Below, in pieces: positions 36,601 to 48,400 of a stretch of DNA of 64,000 nucleotides. This DNA is from Rostratula benghalensis (taxonomy: Eukaryota > Chordata > Aves > Charadriiformes > Rostratulidae): the NCBI GenBank assembly GCA_013399305.1, contig VXAI01000376.1, forward strand, positions 62,001 through 126,000, written 5' to 3'. Within the stretch, counting starts at the first letter, position 1; each line of letters opens with the position of its first letter. Position numbers and translations under genes: made by a program. The notes under the pieces were generated by a model. The model searched no databases and was not told the DNA's origin. It saw only the letters and a list, made by a program, of their open reading frames with translations.

Positions 36601-39600
36601 GCATCCATCTTACCACTTTTCAAAGACAGGCTGACTAGATAAAACTTCTCGTTGTGATACAGTCTACATAGGCTGCTGGGACACCTGTCAATGCTCATAT
36701 TGCATCAGTTCTGGAGAAGAATTACAGAAAAACATAGTAATCCAACAATCACCCAAACCAAAAGCACTGACAAATCACTGTATTCATCCAAGCCATGTGA
36801 TAGCTTAAGACAGATTCACTGAATACAAACAATACACAAACCTTTCCATATAAACAAATTGGAGACTGTTGAATTACTAGGGCCCATTACTTGGACTTTT
36901 CCATCTCAAATTTAACTGAAGTTTTAAGTTTGCTAATAACAGATTTAAAAGGGAGTAAGACTACTTGAATATTTATTCATACAAAACTTATTCCCGGTCA
37001 GGTTATTTCACCCATAGGTCAGTTGTCCCGGGCAGGAAGGTTTCCTTAGAGTTTCCAAAGAGACTGACAAAACTAGGTGACAGATAGGTAGAAAAAACAT
37101 AACCTGAGGAAGGAATTTACAGTAGTTTCTTGCTGAGTAAACTAAAACAAACAATATATTACTGATTTATTAGTAGATACAGTAGAAGGAAAATAAATTA
37201 TGTGGCTACTAAGCACCTCTTGTACTGAAGAATGTTTCAGTAAGGGCCTTGCTTGCAACCCAACATTTTCTTTTAATATTAAAACAGTCAGGAATTCATG
37301 TCAAGAGTAGTTTCTAGCCTTATCTCCTTCAAGAGGCACAGAGAACAACCCATGCACAAAACTGGTTTCCTACTAAGCCAGTGTCATGCCATTACAAGTC
37401 TGATTAAGAAACTGCTCAGAGTTGACATGGGTTTGTGATTTAGTGAGAACACACATTCCATAAGAGGAATCGAATATATAGGATAGCGCCTTTAATGCAC
37501 GCAAGAGCACTAAAACATAAATACCTTATTTATCAATTTGAGATTATTTTTACTGTCATATAAGCAAAAATTAACACCACAAAACTCAGCTCCCTCAGAG
37601 GCAACAAGAAGTAGAAGAGTACATAGTATCCTGTAAATAATAATTCCCAGTTAAGAACAAGCCAAATGAAAAATGGGACCACTTCCTGCAAGCAAAAGTT
37701 GCCCCTAACTATTGCTGATGCTTTCAGTCCTGGAAGACAGGAATTTTTAATCTGGCAACAAGATTCATTTTATACTGGGGAAAGAGGAGAAGAGCAATAT
37801 ATAGCAGCCAGGTTTTACTGCATAACACAATTTTTAAAAAATAATAAAAAATCTGCATATTCAGAACTCCCAGAGTTTACTACCTGAGAGTTATATTGCT
37901 GAACAAACCCTTATCAATGCAGCAACATTTAAAGACCCTTCTTTAAAAGCTTAATCAGTCAGTGCTTACCCCCAATATAGACAATAGACTCTGGTCCAAC
38001 CAGCTGATTTTCCCATAACCGCTCAGCTTTTCGTAACTTGCTATTGGGCTCTAGCACACCCGTCAGGAGGGGAGGTTCCTTCAAACTGGGAAACAGAACA
38101 CAGACCTTGTGATCCTTTGTGCAAATCTACAAACACTCTAGGAGCAACATAATGGATCTTCTTATTTTTCCCTAGTTTGCCAGCTCCTGCAAACTTGACC
38201 TGTGCTTTACTTACAGCATACTTCAAAAAAGGAAACACAGCCTGACAAGCTGAAAGATTGACTCCTGTTCATCAAGAATCATAACTTCTTGGTTCTGATG
38301 ATCAGAAAAGTTGCAGTTATGTGTTCCTAAGACACACCTGGAAATCTATACAGCTTCAAGTTCAACAATACATTCACAGATCATCTATTTTACACAAAGG
38401 CAAAGGATTTCTACATTGCCACAACAGATTCCTAAACAAAAAGGTTTAAATTTTAAAAGCCTGGCATTTCACAATACACTGAGATATGACACTACATGGC
38501 GTTTACATCATGAAGAAAAAGTAATTGTTAATTACTAATTAGCACTCAACTAGTGAAAAAAGCGTTCAGCAGTTTAAGTGCTAGGACACACATGCTTTCA
38601 TTCCACATCGAAAGTTGCGTCTCGTTCACAACCTGAATGCATTCCTAGAGAGAAAGACCAACTCAAAGGGTTAAGTTGTCCATAAACTTAAAGAGTATTG
38701 ACCTGACATCTCAAAATGACAAAATAAGGTCCAATCTTGAAAGTCCTCATTCACATAAAGAGGCAGGTCCAAGCCAATTGTATTTCCAATCAACTACAGA
38801 GATATGGAGAAGGGAAGTAGAAAGACGCCTACACAGCTTTATCTTAAAAACCGCCTTCCAAAGCACTGTGCTTAAAAACCAGCCTTAGCTATGCTGACAA
38901 ACTCAAATATGTTTCAATCTCTTAGGTTCTTAAAAAAAAAAAAAAACACACATAAGCCACCTCAGTCTCCATGAATTAAGGATTTCAAGTTATTACTAAA
39001 GCTACACACATGCCTAGGGCTGTAAGCTCATTATGTGTTCGTTCACAAGAGTATGCTTTAGCTTTAGCTCCCTAGGCCAACTTTTGTAATATGGCCAGAA
39101 GTAAATGCCTTCCACCTGTAAGTTTTTAAAAAGCTGAGGTTTGACTCCAAAACTTGCCCAGGTTCACAGGATCCAAGACCTATTTGTTACCAGCAACATT
39201 GCAACTCACTGCTCATGTGGTGAAAATAATTACAATTTCTCAAGCTTCCGTGACTGGGGGAAAAGTGAACTGGAACTGCAAACTATAAAAGCCATGAAAA
39301 TTGAGGAAAACAGTTTCACAACACAAACCATTCAGAGGGAGAGAAAGTCATACTTTTAACCATCTGGTTACAGACAGCAAACTTTCCTTTAAGTTGCAAA
39401 GCCAACTGAGTTACTAGTTCCTGTCCACACAAGAATTATAGCAGATTTATTTTCACAATGTTAACACAAATCCATTTTCCACCCGTTCTTCCAAGCATTA
39501 GGATAAAAGATGATGATAAAAGGCTTCAGATATGGAACTCATTTGCTGGTAACTTTGGACAATTGTGTTTGCAAGCAGAAAATCCTGCCTGGTATCAATA

Positions 39601-42600
39601 TTACCCAAGTCAGACTTATAGAAAAAGAACTTGAAATAAACCACAATTGCAGGAGTTTCACAGATCACATCCACTTTTTTCCTCCTCCCTCTTATTCCTC
39701 ATTATTTCTAGTGGCTTATACGAATAATAGCACTATTAGCAAAAAGACTTCTACATGTTCTTTCACTGAAGAGATTGATTCCGATACCATCTACTTCCTT
39801 GAGCTTTTTCAAAACATTTCACAAACATCACACAGAATCATCCTACCTAGTGTACAGACTGGAACCACTTCTGGCAGTGAAGCTAAGGAGCTAATTAAGA
39901 ATGTACAGCAATACAAACCAGTGATGTGGGCAAGAAGTATAGTTCTTCTGGTATTGTAAGAAGAACTTAAAGTAAGAAATGTAAGCACACAGAACACTGT
40001 TACCCTGAACCTGGACTATACAGTAGAAAATGCAGTGTAGATACATCATACCAGCTTTCAGAATTACTTATTGTTCAGTTACAATTTATTTCAAGGAATT
40101 GAGTTGTGTTAAACCCAACTACAACAGAAAGCATTTCATTGTGATTTTCAATGAAGGAGCTTATGTCTAATAGCCTATTGCCAAGACTTGTAAGTATCAC
40201 ACTACCACATTAACAGTTTCTTTCAACTCTAGATGTATTTACAGTGGGGGTGTTCCTTTTTATTAAGGAATTACCAAGTTGATCATAAATTTAGCAGATT
40301 CTGCATTTTCACTTATGTCAAAATGGCAGGAGCACAAAACACCCTGGCTCAGCCCTATGGCACCAGTCAAAGTGTTTCACACACAACTTCTCCCAACACA
40401 GGTCACACCTCACATAGTTGATTCACCGTTACAATATATGCATTTGATACAGACAGCAATTCAGATGTTTATGAATTCAGGCAGGGCAGAAATCACCGGC
40501 ACTGCTTTATGAGATCTGCATTTAAATATAGCATCGCCATATGGTTCCACTGGTACAAAGCACCAGATCAACCCAGATCACCAGATCAACCCAACCATTT
40601 CAATTTTCATGCTCAAATAAACAGTCCCTCTCTGACAGAACCATAATAGCAGAGGTACAGCTTAAAACTCATTAAAAATGCAGTTCTTATCTCACAGAAG
40701 GCAAGAGCACCCATAAGTAATCACAAGCTCCAATGGCATCTTAGAGAGCAGAAAATAATTTTCCAGATTAACAATCAACAACAGTAATTCAGCTCCTTCA
40801 ATGATCAGTAGTGACAAATAACTGCATGAGATGACTCAGAAACAGACTAAGTGTACAGAGCAAGCCATGGCAGTGGACAATACTGCAAGCGCTCCTTGAT
40901 TTCTCAAACCAGTTAGAACCACTTTACAGTTGACTCTTGCTTTCTGAAAAAAAAAAAACAAACCAACCCCACAACAGAATACCCAACTGCTATTTTACAA
41001 CAACATTTATTTCAAAATGCAGCAACAATTTACCTTATGGGCTGAGGGTCTATAGGACAATCCAGTAGAACTGTTACTGCAAGCAGGGGCACAGTTAGAG
41101 ACACAGCCAAAGTCAAGAAGGTAACACGGAACACCTTGCTGCTGTAAGTACTGCCAAAACCAGACAAGAAATGGGATTAGCATGCTAAACTGGTGTAATA
41201 TACAACAGTCTTTAAAAATTCTTTAACTGCCTGTTTTCTTCACAAATGGAAGCAAAGATACTTTTGCCCAACCACCATCTTGAATGACCTTTAAGGTACA
41301 TTTTGAACTCATTAGGATAAGAGAAAGGAATATTTATTCAGTTTCAGCCGACTGACATCATAGGAGGCAGAGTATTCTCATGTACCATTTTTGAGCATGT
41401 TACAAATTACAGCTAACTTAAAAAAAACAACCAAACTCCCAGAAATGAAAGGGGGCAAGGAGGGGGGTGGGAGGTGGGAGAGGGCGGGAAGTTTAAGGGC
41501 GGTGAGGTTTTGTTAACTTGATCTCCACTTTTGGCAAGAGTTTCCATCCCAGCACAAATGTTCAACTAAAACTACAAACATCAGAGGAAGTTATTAACTT
41601 AGTGAACCTTGGTTTGAAACTCAGCCCCAGCACACAAAAGAAATTATCTTCTATTCGCCCATCAAAACAAATAACAAAAAAGTAAAAATTCTTCTTCCAT
41701 GGCAAAAAAACGGGTTTTGCTCTCAGAAAGTTTAATTAATCAGGAGCTTACAGAGGAAAGCACAGAGCCATGCTCAACAAATTCTAGCTTTGAACTGGTA
41801 AAGCAACTCCCACAATTTTAGCTGCTCTGAACATTCACTAGCACTGCCAACCAACCCCCTTGCAGTATCAATAATTCAACTCAAAAGCAAGCAGTGCCTG
41901 ATGGCTCTGCATTAATTATTGGACCACTTCCACTGTTTTGCCCTTCATTAGCCAGTCACCCAGACAGTAGGAAAGAAGAACTTCTGCCCAGAGCACAAAT
42001 ATCAAAATTGGGAAGCTAATGACATGTACTTACAGTATCGTCATCATCAAGGTAACCTTTGGGACTATCAACTGGAGCAGCCAGGACAGAACTAGGGCTG
42101 GATTTGGTCACTGCTTGCGCACACAATGTACAGAAGTTGCCATATTCATAAACCATCACAGCTCTTCCCTGGTAGCACAACTGCTGCCAATCCTCCTCTT
42201 CTGGCAGCAGAGAGAGACAGTTAGGAGAGATGCCTGCCCCAGTTGCCCAACTCTGCGCAGTACCCAACAGGCCACCACAAGCCACTGCACCTATCACCGG
42301 GCTGTGCCAAAATGACTGCTACAAGGATGCCACCAGCCTGCCATGACAAGAGCTGCCGCTGCTGCTTACCCAAAGCTACAGACAGTTCAGCCCCCTCCAA
42401 GAAGAGCTGTTAGCACCACTGCTGTTGGTCACCCAAATGTCCCCAGCTCTCCCAAGGCACTCGACACCTGAGTCTACTTCCTTTCCACCAGCATGCCCAA
42501 GCATTCCTGCTCTCAGATACATTAAAATAATTTTGTTTATCACACTCAAGAGCGCAGCATTCCCATTGTGAACTGCAGCAGTGTTACAGCACTAAGTCTG

Positions 42601-45110
42601 TCTCCATCTGAGCTGGACCAGGCTGGGAAACTGCTTCAAACAAGCCTTCTCATTTGCGATGACCTCTTCATACTTCCCAAGAGCCAGACTGTCCTTGTAA
42701 TTAATCAGAAGGATTCTGCACTTCCTGCTCTAACAGTAGATGTCGTGAGGAAGCAACAACCTCTCAGTCTGTTTTCCCTTGGATTTGGAATTGAGAGCAG
42801 GTGGTAAGGTATGAGGTGATCCCCAAGTTTACACAAAGACTTCAGCTGTCAACCTTGTCCTTCCACTGTCATTCCAAAGATGAAGGCTCAATACTACAAG
42901 ATTAAAAGTATTGTCACTAGACACCTAAGCATCCTTGTGACAGCTGAGAACATCTAATACAAGAGGAAGCAGATGAAGATGAATAGGAATTCATCTGACA
43001 AAGCCAAAACATGATTTAAGTAAAAGTCATATTTCTCATGCTCATTCAAACTTGCAGGGATTTGACAGTAAAGGAAAAAGGCAGGAAGAACGAGGTGACA
43101 AGCAAACTCACACATCAAACCTGCAAACTGCAAGACCTAATTTATACACTGCTGAATTTAAATAAGACCCAAAAGCTTTAAAAAAAAAAAAAAAAAAAAA
43201 AGTCAGCTTCTCAGAATCCTTGTAAAAGTAAACAAACAACACACACTCAATATAGAATACAGACAACTGTAAGTTACTGACTGGTTACTGGAAAGAATCA
43301 CAGAAGTAACATCTCACCAATACTGATTATCAAAACAGAAATCCTCAGCTAATCATGTCTCTGATAATTAATCCTATGTGGACCACAGCCACAATCTCAA
43401 TAATGTAACTTATCAGGACTCCAACTATGATAACAACAATTTGTTGTCACCAAGAACTAAAGAGAGAAGCCATTGTACCAGTTCTGAAGAAAGACAAGAA
43501 GCTGTCAAGCCAATGCTATGGGTCACCATAGCCAGGAGTCCAGGCAACTTCATCCTCCTGGCAGAACTACCAGGGTCTGAAGGGGAAAGCAACTGTCATC
43601 AAGAGTTTCTGCCACACCTCCCAGCCAGAAAAAAAGGCAGCCTCCAGAATTTCTTCCACTTCATGCAGGACAGGACCTGTGGATACTCTGGATCATAACT
43701 AGAGCCCTAGAAATTCAAATTATTTGAATGAGAAAAGTTGCCAAGAGAGGGTGAAGCCAGGAAGAGCAAACTGAAAGACACTGATGCTCTCCTTCAAAAA
43801 CAGGGACTATACTTGCAAGCCATTATACAGAGTCTTTCATTCTAATGACCCTGAGGGGCAGATAAAAGAATCTGCAAGGTATTCAGAAATGGCATAATTG
43901 ATGGTGAACCAAAGTATTACAATTCATCAAGCCCTTTATTCAGTGGAAAGCAAAGCAAACACCACTACTTTCTTATTGCAGCTATTTCCCTTACTTACAC
44001 TGAAGCTAATTTCGTATAAAATTCCTAAGCAGGAAACTGTAAGTGGAATCTTCTTTAACTTAGAATAACCTTAGCCACAAACAAATGGAATGTTTATATC
44101 TCAGACACAGACTACTCTTTAAAATGCAGATTATTCTTTAAACTACTGCCAAATATAAATAGACTAACCAGAGTTAGACAAGCCTTAATCACACCCACAA
44201 TAAGTCTGTGCAAGCCACAACAGGATAACTGTTATTTCTCGGCTGGCAAAAGATAAAGAGTACTTAACCAGAACCATTAGATTAAAAAAAAAAAAGTCAC
44301 AAGCAAAAAAAATAAAAAACACACAAAACAAACACAAACAGCCACAAATTAGGCCTTTTTTTTTTCTGCTTTTCCTGCAGCTCAGCAGCAGTAGGTGTGC
44401 AGGGCCCTGCACAAAGCCCCCCTCCCTCTGTCAGCCACCCCCAACAGAAGCATCAGCACCCAGGGAGAGAAGCACTTGCCAGGGTGCTGGGAGGCTGGAG
44501 GCCCACGGGTGCCCCAGCATCAACCTGTGCCGCCGACCAAGAGAGGGGAACTGAGGCCTCACTCCCCAGGTGTGCGGTGGCCTGTTCAGCTTCAGGGCAG
44601 CCAGCTAACCCCTTCCACCCACCTCTCAACCAGGAGAGTCTCTCCCAGGGCACTCTGGCCCAGACCAAGGCTCCCTCACCCGGGTCACGCCAGGCCTATG
44701 GAGCCTCTCCCCCTCCCAGCACGCTTCCCGGGCAGGTTTCCCTCAGTCTGGGCCCAGTCACCAGCGTACAGCCCCCCCCCCCCCATCAGGCCGGGCCCCC
44801 CACACCGCCCTCCTCGGCACCTCGGCCAGACCAGACCCTTCTCTCGGGTCAAGCTCTCCTCCCATCTGCCAGGGTAGCCAGCACCGGCCCGCCACAGCAG
44901 CCACCAACCTCTCATCTCCCCCTCAGGCCAGGCCTGCCCCCCCCACTCCCCTCGGTCAGGGCAGGCCCCTCTTCCCTCCCTGTCGAGGAAGTGGGGGAAC
45001 CACCGCGCCGGGCCCCACCTGCCACCCTTGGCCTCCTGCGCCGAGCTGTCCTCGGTGATGACCTGCGGGCGGAAAGGCCGGCGCTGCCGTAGGCCCTCCG
45101 CCTCATCCAT
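30484..45110 (-). CDS. APMAP: Adipocyte plasma membrane-associated protein, complete, 9 exons
   Basis: Type II membrane protein of 412 aa (human 416), joined from nine exons: 45019-45110, 41034-41141, 37970-38085, 36188-36280, 34142-34258, 32907-33081, 32322-32456, 31768-31960 and 30484-30693. Residues 1-36 are a polar cytosolic tail, 37-57 the single membrane anchor, and the rest a strictosidine synthase-like six-bladed beta-propeller in the ER lumen or outside the cell. In the family it has arylesterase-type activity, supports adipocyte differentiation and associates with gamma-secretase and APP. Diagnostic stretches are VGPESIV, TGTADGK, CGRPLGIRVGPNNT, FTDSSSKWQR, FPNGVQLSPAEDF and GSFRSPFICRL. 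The N-glycosylation site NNT is at 156 (human Asn160); the second human sequon (Asn196) is replaced by Lys192. The ATG at 45110 has A at -3 and G at +4. It is convergent with CST7 and tail-to-head with ACSS1. All phases close. Confidence 0.97.
30695..30738 (-). repeat. APMAP: Long polypyrimidine tract at the APMAP exon 9 acceptor
   Basis: On the transcribed sense the tract is about 40 nt of T with scattered C, ending TTTTAG at the exon. On + it appears as A-rich sequence with AAAAG units. It doubles as a simple repeat and a strong U2AF-type site. Confidence 0.85.
31768..31960 (-). CDS. APMAP: APMAP exon 8
   Basis: Acceptor CTTTCAG|GTATTATG, donor TTTAAG|GTAAAA. It encodes YVSGLMKGGAD, ENMPGLPDNIR, SSSGGYWVAM, RPNPGF and PWIKRMIFK, the most conserved block of the propeller. 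Confidence 0.97.
32322..32456 (-). CDS. APMAP: APMAP exon 7
   Basis: Acceptor TCTCTTTAG|CCTGCT, donor CAGGAG|GTATGA. It encodes LLEYDTVTKEVKVL, FPNGVQLSPAEDF and ETTMARIRR, nearly identical to human. Confidence 0.97.
32907..33081 (-). CDS. APMAP: APMAP exon 6
   Basis: Acceptor ATAACCAG|GTGAAAC, donor GGCCG|GTAAGT. It encodes ETKVLVSTKTLIEGQ, SFVNDLTV, IYFTDSSSKWQR and VMEGTDDGR. The human NMS sequon in this exon reads KLS here. Confidence 0.97.
33091..33152. repeat. A-rich simple sequence (CAAAA units)
   Basis: Low-complexity A-rich stretch with CAAAA units. On the APMAP sense strand it is T-rich and lies just upstream of the exon 6 acceptor. Confidence 0.85.
34142..34258 (-). CDS. APMAP: APMAP exon 5
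   Basis: Acceptor TTTCCTCAG|GAACCC, donor GTACAG|GTATGA. It encodes REDEPTCGRPLGIRVG, the glycosylation site NNT and FVADAYYGLYEIN. Confidence 0.97.
36188..36280 (-). CDS. APMAP: APMAP exon 4
   Basis: Acceptor TTTTTGCAG|ATGTGC, donor CTTGTG|GTGAGT. It encodes DVLFTGTADGKIIKIEDG and IGHGPC, matching the human block with TGTADGRVVKLENGEIE. Confidence 0.96.
37970..38085 (-). CDS. APMAP: APMAP exon 3
   Basis: Acceptor TTTCCCAG|TTTGAAG, donor TTGGGG|GTAAGC. It encodes LKEPPLL, GVLEPNSKLRKAERLWENQ and LVGPESIVYIG. The donor sits in a G5 run; the cut after the fourth G keeps the frame. Confidence 0.95.
41034..41141 (-). CDS. APMAP: APMAP exon 2: membrane anchor
   Basis: Acceptor ACTTACAG|CAGCAAG, donor CATAAG|GTAAAT. 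It encodes SKVFRVTFLTLAVSLTVPLL and then LLDCPIDPQPI, the hydrophobic signal-anchor, which matches human in position and sequence. Confidence 0.95.
41451..41488 (+). other. G-quadruplex candidate in APMAP intron 1
   Basis: Six runs of three or more G (G5, G6 and four G3) with loops of 1-6 nt fall within 38 bp of +. The G-rich strand is the template strand of APMAP, about 310 bp upstream of exon 2 in the sense direction. Confidence 0.6.
43180..43201. repeat. Poly(A) tract (A22)
   Basis: An uninterrupted A run in APMAP intron 1. No retroposed sequence is recognisable in front of it, so it is classed as a simple repeat. Confidence 0.9.
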
Positions 45111-45480
45111 CCTGCCCTGCACCAGCGCTCCCGCCGCCAGCCCCGCCCTCCTCCCCACACACCCCCGCCAGTTAGGCCGCTGCCGCGTCCAGGCCGCGTC
45201 CCCGTCGGCCCTCTAGAGGGAGGCGTCCCAGCGCTGTCGAGGGCGTGAGGAAAAGGGCGGTTTGGTTCCTCCGCCGCTGCCTCCTGGGAGGTCCAGGGCT
45301 CCCGAAGGCAGGGGCCGGTGCTGCACCCAGCCTCATCTCATCTCGGCCCGGCCCGGCCCGGCCATCCCGAGTCGCCGGGCCCGCAAGATGGCGCCAGGAG
45401 ACCGCGAGGGAGCGAGGCGGAGGAGATGGTCTGTGGTGGGACGGGAACTCGGAAAGTCTCCAGGAGCGGGACCTGGAATG
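44390..45480. promoter_or_regulatory. APMAP: GC-rich APMAP promoter region (CpG island-like)
   Basis: Sequence turns abruptly GC-rich here and becomes CpG-dense from about 45010 to 45480, around APMAP exon 1. CCCCGCCC-type GC boxes lie at about 45140-45150 and there is no TATA box. At 45383-45395 GCAAGATGGCGCC is a YY1-type element oriented on +, away from APMAP. The island therefore looks like a TATA-less, possibly divergent promoter. Limits were judged by eye. Confidence 0.7.
45019..45110 (-). CDS. APMAP: APMAP exon 1: start and cytosolic tail
   Basis: It encodes MDEAEGLRQRRPFRPQVITE and then DSSAQEAKGG, ending at donor GGCAG|GTGGGG. The human N-terminus is nearly the same (EADGLRQRRPLRPQV). 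The arginine-rich tail fits the positive-inside rule for a type II anchor. Confidence 0.95.
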
Positions 45481-45481
45481 A

Positions 45482-48400
45482 GGAAGGCAAGTCCCCTGCT
45501 GGCTCCCTTAGGTCCTCTGAGCTGGCGTGCGTGCTGGGTCCCTCGTTATGTCTCCAAGTCCCCCCTCGACAACTTGTGTAACCCGGAGCCCAGGGGTGGC
45601 ACCCGCGGCCCCCACCTTTGTCAGCCGGTGGGCTCCCAGGACGTCGCTTTTGCTCCTCACTTGGTATTTTGGGTAATAGAACGTGCTGAATTTTTTTTTT
45701 TTTTTTTTTTTGGGGGGGGGGATGCTTTGCCTTGCTCAGGAGCAGCAGTGTGCAAGAAAGGAGCATGGGTGGGACCCATGGCTTTGTCAACACTGCAAAA
45801 AAATAGCATTTTCACACGGGCAACTCAACAGACAAGGGCTGGAGCAGGGGACCACCCCAGCTGTGTGCTGCCAAGGAATAGGAAAGGCTATTTGGCACGG
45901 TGCCTAGTAACAAAATGTGTAAGTTTTCCACAGAAAGGGGCTGCAGCCAAGAAAAGGGGGTGGGGGCTTTCCTCTGTTGAATTCAGGCAACAGGCCCAGC
46001 AGCTGTAAGAAAGCTTAGCAGCACTGTTCCCTGAAGGCACTCACTTTCCTGAGCAACTATTTCACCCCAGGACCTTGTGAGTAGTATTACACAACCTCCC
46101 CTCCCAACTCCACTGTGAGCCTGCTGTTGTTTCTGGGAGTGCAGTGGGTTGGGACACAGAGGACTAAAACAGTATCCCTAAGGCTCAACAGGTAGGGAAA
46201 GAAACTGAATTGAGATCATTACCGGTGTTGCCAGGCTGGTAGTGTTGCATAGCCTTGACCATTTTGACCCCCAAAGGCGGATACATCCACAAATCCTTCT
46301 ATCGAGGACAAAGCAGGGCTGGGCTTACTGCCATGAAAAATATGCTGCGCCTCTAGACACAGCCAGAAGACAATTCCCTGTCTAGAATTGTCTTTTTTTT
46401 TTTTTTTTTCAAGCTGAAAAAGAATGAATCTGCCCTGCTTAGTTCAAAAACAGAAACTTGTTGCTGAGACCAGTTTCTGTGGCTTTAACTGGCCACTGAG
46501 ACAGACCCTGAATATAATTGTGTCCAGCTGGAAAATACAGTCTCCATCTTACCATTAGATTCTCAGAAAATAAATCAGGGCACCTGCAGAAGCAAAACAC
46601 AAAGTAAGGAAGTAAGGAGGCAGGTAACTATCAAGCCCATTCCATGACTCGTCAGAGACACTTGCCAGAGGTTTGTGAGAGCTAAGGGTGGTGTGGGAAG
46701 CCTTCCAGAAGTAGCTGCTGGAGGTAACAGGAGAAGCAGCTAAGGAGGATGTTGTGTCTATCCCTGCAGTACAGCTATCGTGTTACCCATGTGGTACACA
46801 GAGGGTGAAACACAATCCTCCTCGCTTTTTAATGGACGAGGCACCCTGCAGAAGATGCGTTCCTGGCACTTGCCATGGTACCTGGAAAGTAATTTTTTTT
46901 ACCTGCTCAGCTCTGGAGCAGCTACACACGTCCTGCTTTCACTCCTTTTCTACATGCAAAAGATAAAGAGATTAGTAGCTGGTATGTCCATATCAACTGA
47001 TGGTAATTATTTGTTCCCACTAATTGTTCTCTGCTTGCATCGCAGAGGAAAATGAGCACTGGGACATTGGGATTTACAGGAGACGTGCAGCTTACTGACA
47101 CAAAAATGCTAGTTCTTCAACTGGGTTGTTTTGCAGTGGCAGTTTTCTGGCAGCAGCTCGTTTCCTGTGAGCTACTGTTTAAAGAAAAGCAGCAAAGCAA
47201 AACAGCAATTTGGACCACAAGATGACTCATCCTGATCTCGAACTCCTTTGCCATTCTTCTGTCTGCACTGGCAGATTAAAATAATCAGGACAGGCAGAAA
47301 CGGGTCAAAAAAACTGAGAAAGTCCCAGACCTTTTAGGGCATGGGGAGCTGGACCCCTATGATGCAAAGCCAACACATCGCACGGAAGAAGATACTTCTA
47401 TAATGAAAATATGAATACAGAGATCATCTTAAAAAATTGTTTTGGTCAAGGACAATAAATGTGTGTAAAACATGATTACAAGAATACAAAATGAAATTAA
47501 AAGCTTAACATTAGATTGTACAATACACATCTCTAGAAAGAGGGACTTTCCCTTCCCAAGATTAAGAAAATCATGGCCTGAGTCTTCAGCGAGGGAAAAG
47601 CACCATGACTAGTTCTCACTGGCAAAATTGAGTGGGGAAAAAAAAGCAAGTGCATCACTTTGCAACACACTGCAACCGGTAAAACTGACTTCTTTTGATG
47701 AAGCTACAAAAACAATTGGGCAAATAACCCACACATTACTCAAAGGCACACAAAGGTTAACAAGCTGCTTTTCTAAATGAGGCAATTATACCCAAGCTTG
47801 TCCCAAGATCCCACTGTCAAGTATTCCATTCACCTTAACTAATTAGTGAAGATCAGCTCTTAAGACTGCAGGTCCAGAGTCTTTCAGAAGCTACCTCCTT
47901 CCTGGCATTTCAGGAACTGAAGACATCAGTGCCAGTTCTGCTGAGCCCCACACTGAATCACAAGCCTGGGGTGGGCTGTGTGTGTGTGAAATTGCTGCAC
48001 GGGAAGCAGGAAGCACTGTTGCCCTGCACCAGGGCTGATGTGCACGACATCCAGGGAATAACAAAAAGGCAAAGCTCAACTCAGGCTGGCACTGAAGATA
48101 AAACTGCCACAGTTAGAAGAGATCACGGGAGAAAAAAAAAGGAAGGGGGGACTTCTCTGGCTGGAAGATTTCAGCTGTTTGGCAAAACTTTCTATGAATA
48201 GCCTACCCAGTAAAGCACGATATTCTTTTTGTAAGAAGTACCACTTCTAAGCCCTACCTAGCTCTGTTTCTCAGGGTGGCATGAGATGAACTGAGCACAT
48301 CAAGGGTGTCAGCTCCAAAAGCTGAATCTGCTATGCTTACAGAAGAAGTTCTACCAGAAGAGTTGGGGGTTGAGGCTGCCTACAGCAGAACACCCCACGG

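Noticed and set aside
39510..39959. Plus-strand frame of 149 codons inside an APMAP intron
   Set aside because: Antisense intronic frame in AT-rich DNA without a domain or conserved look.
43180..43201. A22 tract as the tail of a processed pseudogene
   Set aside because: No recognisable retrocopy or target-site duplication next to it; a simple A run is enough.
44397..45092. Plus-strand frame of 231 codons across APMAP exon 1 and intron 1
   Set aside because: GC-rich sequence has few stops; the translation is Pro/Ser/Ala-rich and low in complexity, lies antisense to a proven exon and has no family features.
45262..46008. Plus-strand frame of 248 codons starting in the APMAP island
   Set aside because: It runs through a T21-G10 homopolymer (long Phe/Gly run) and resembles no protein; at most it overlaps a divergent non-coding transcript.
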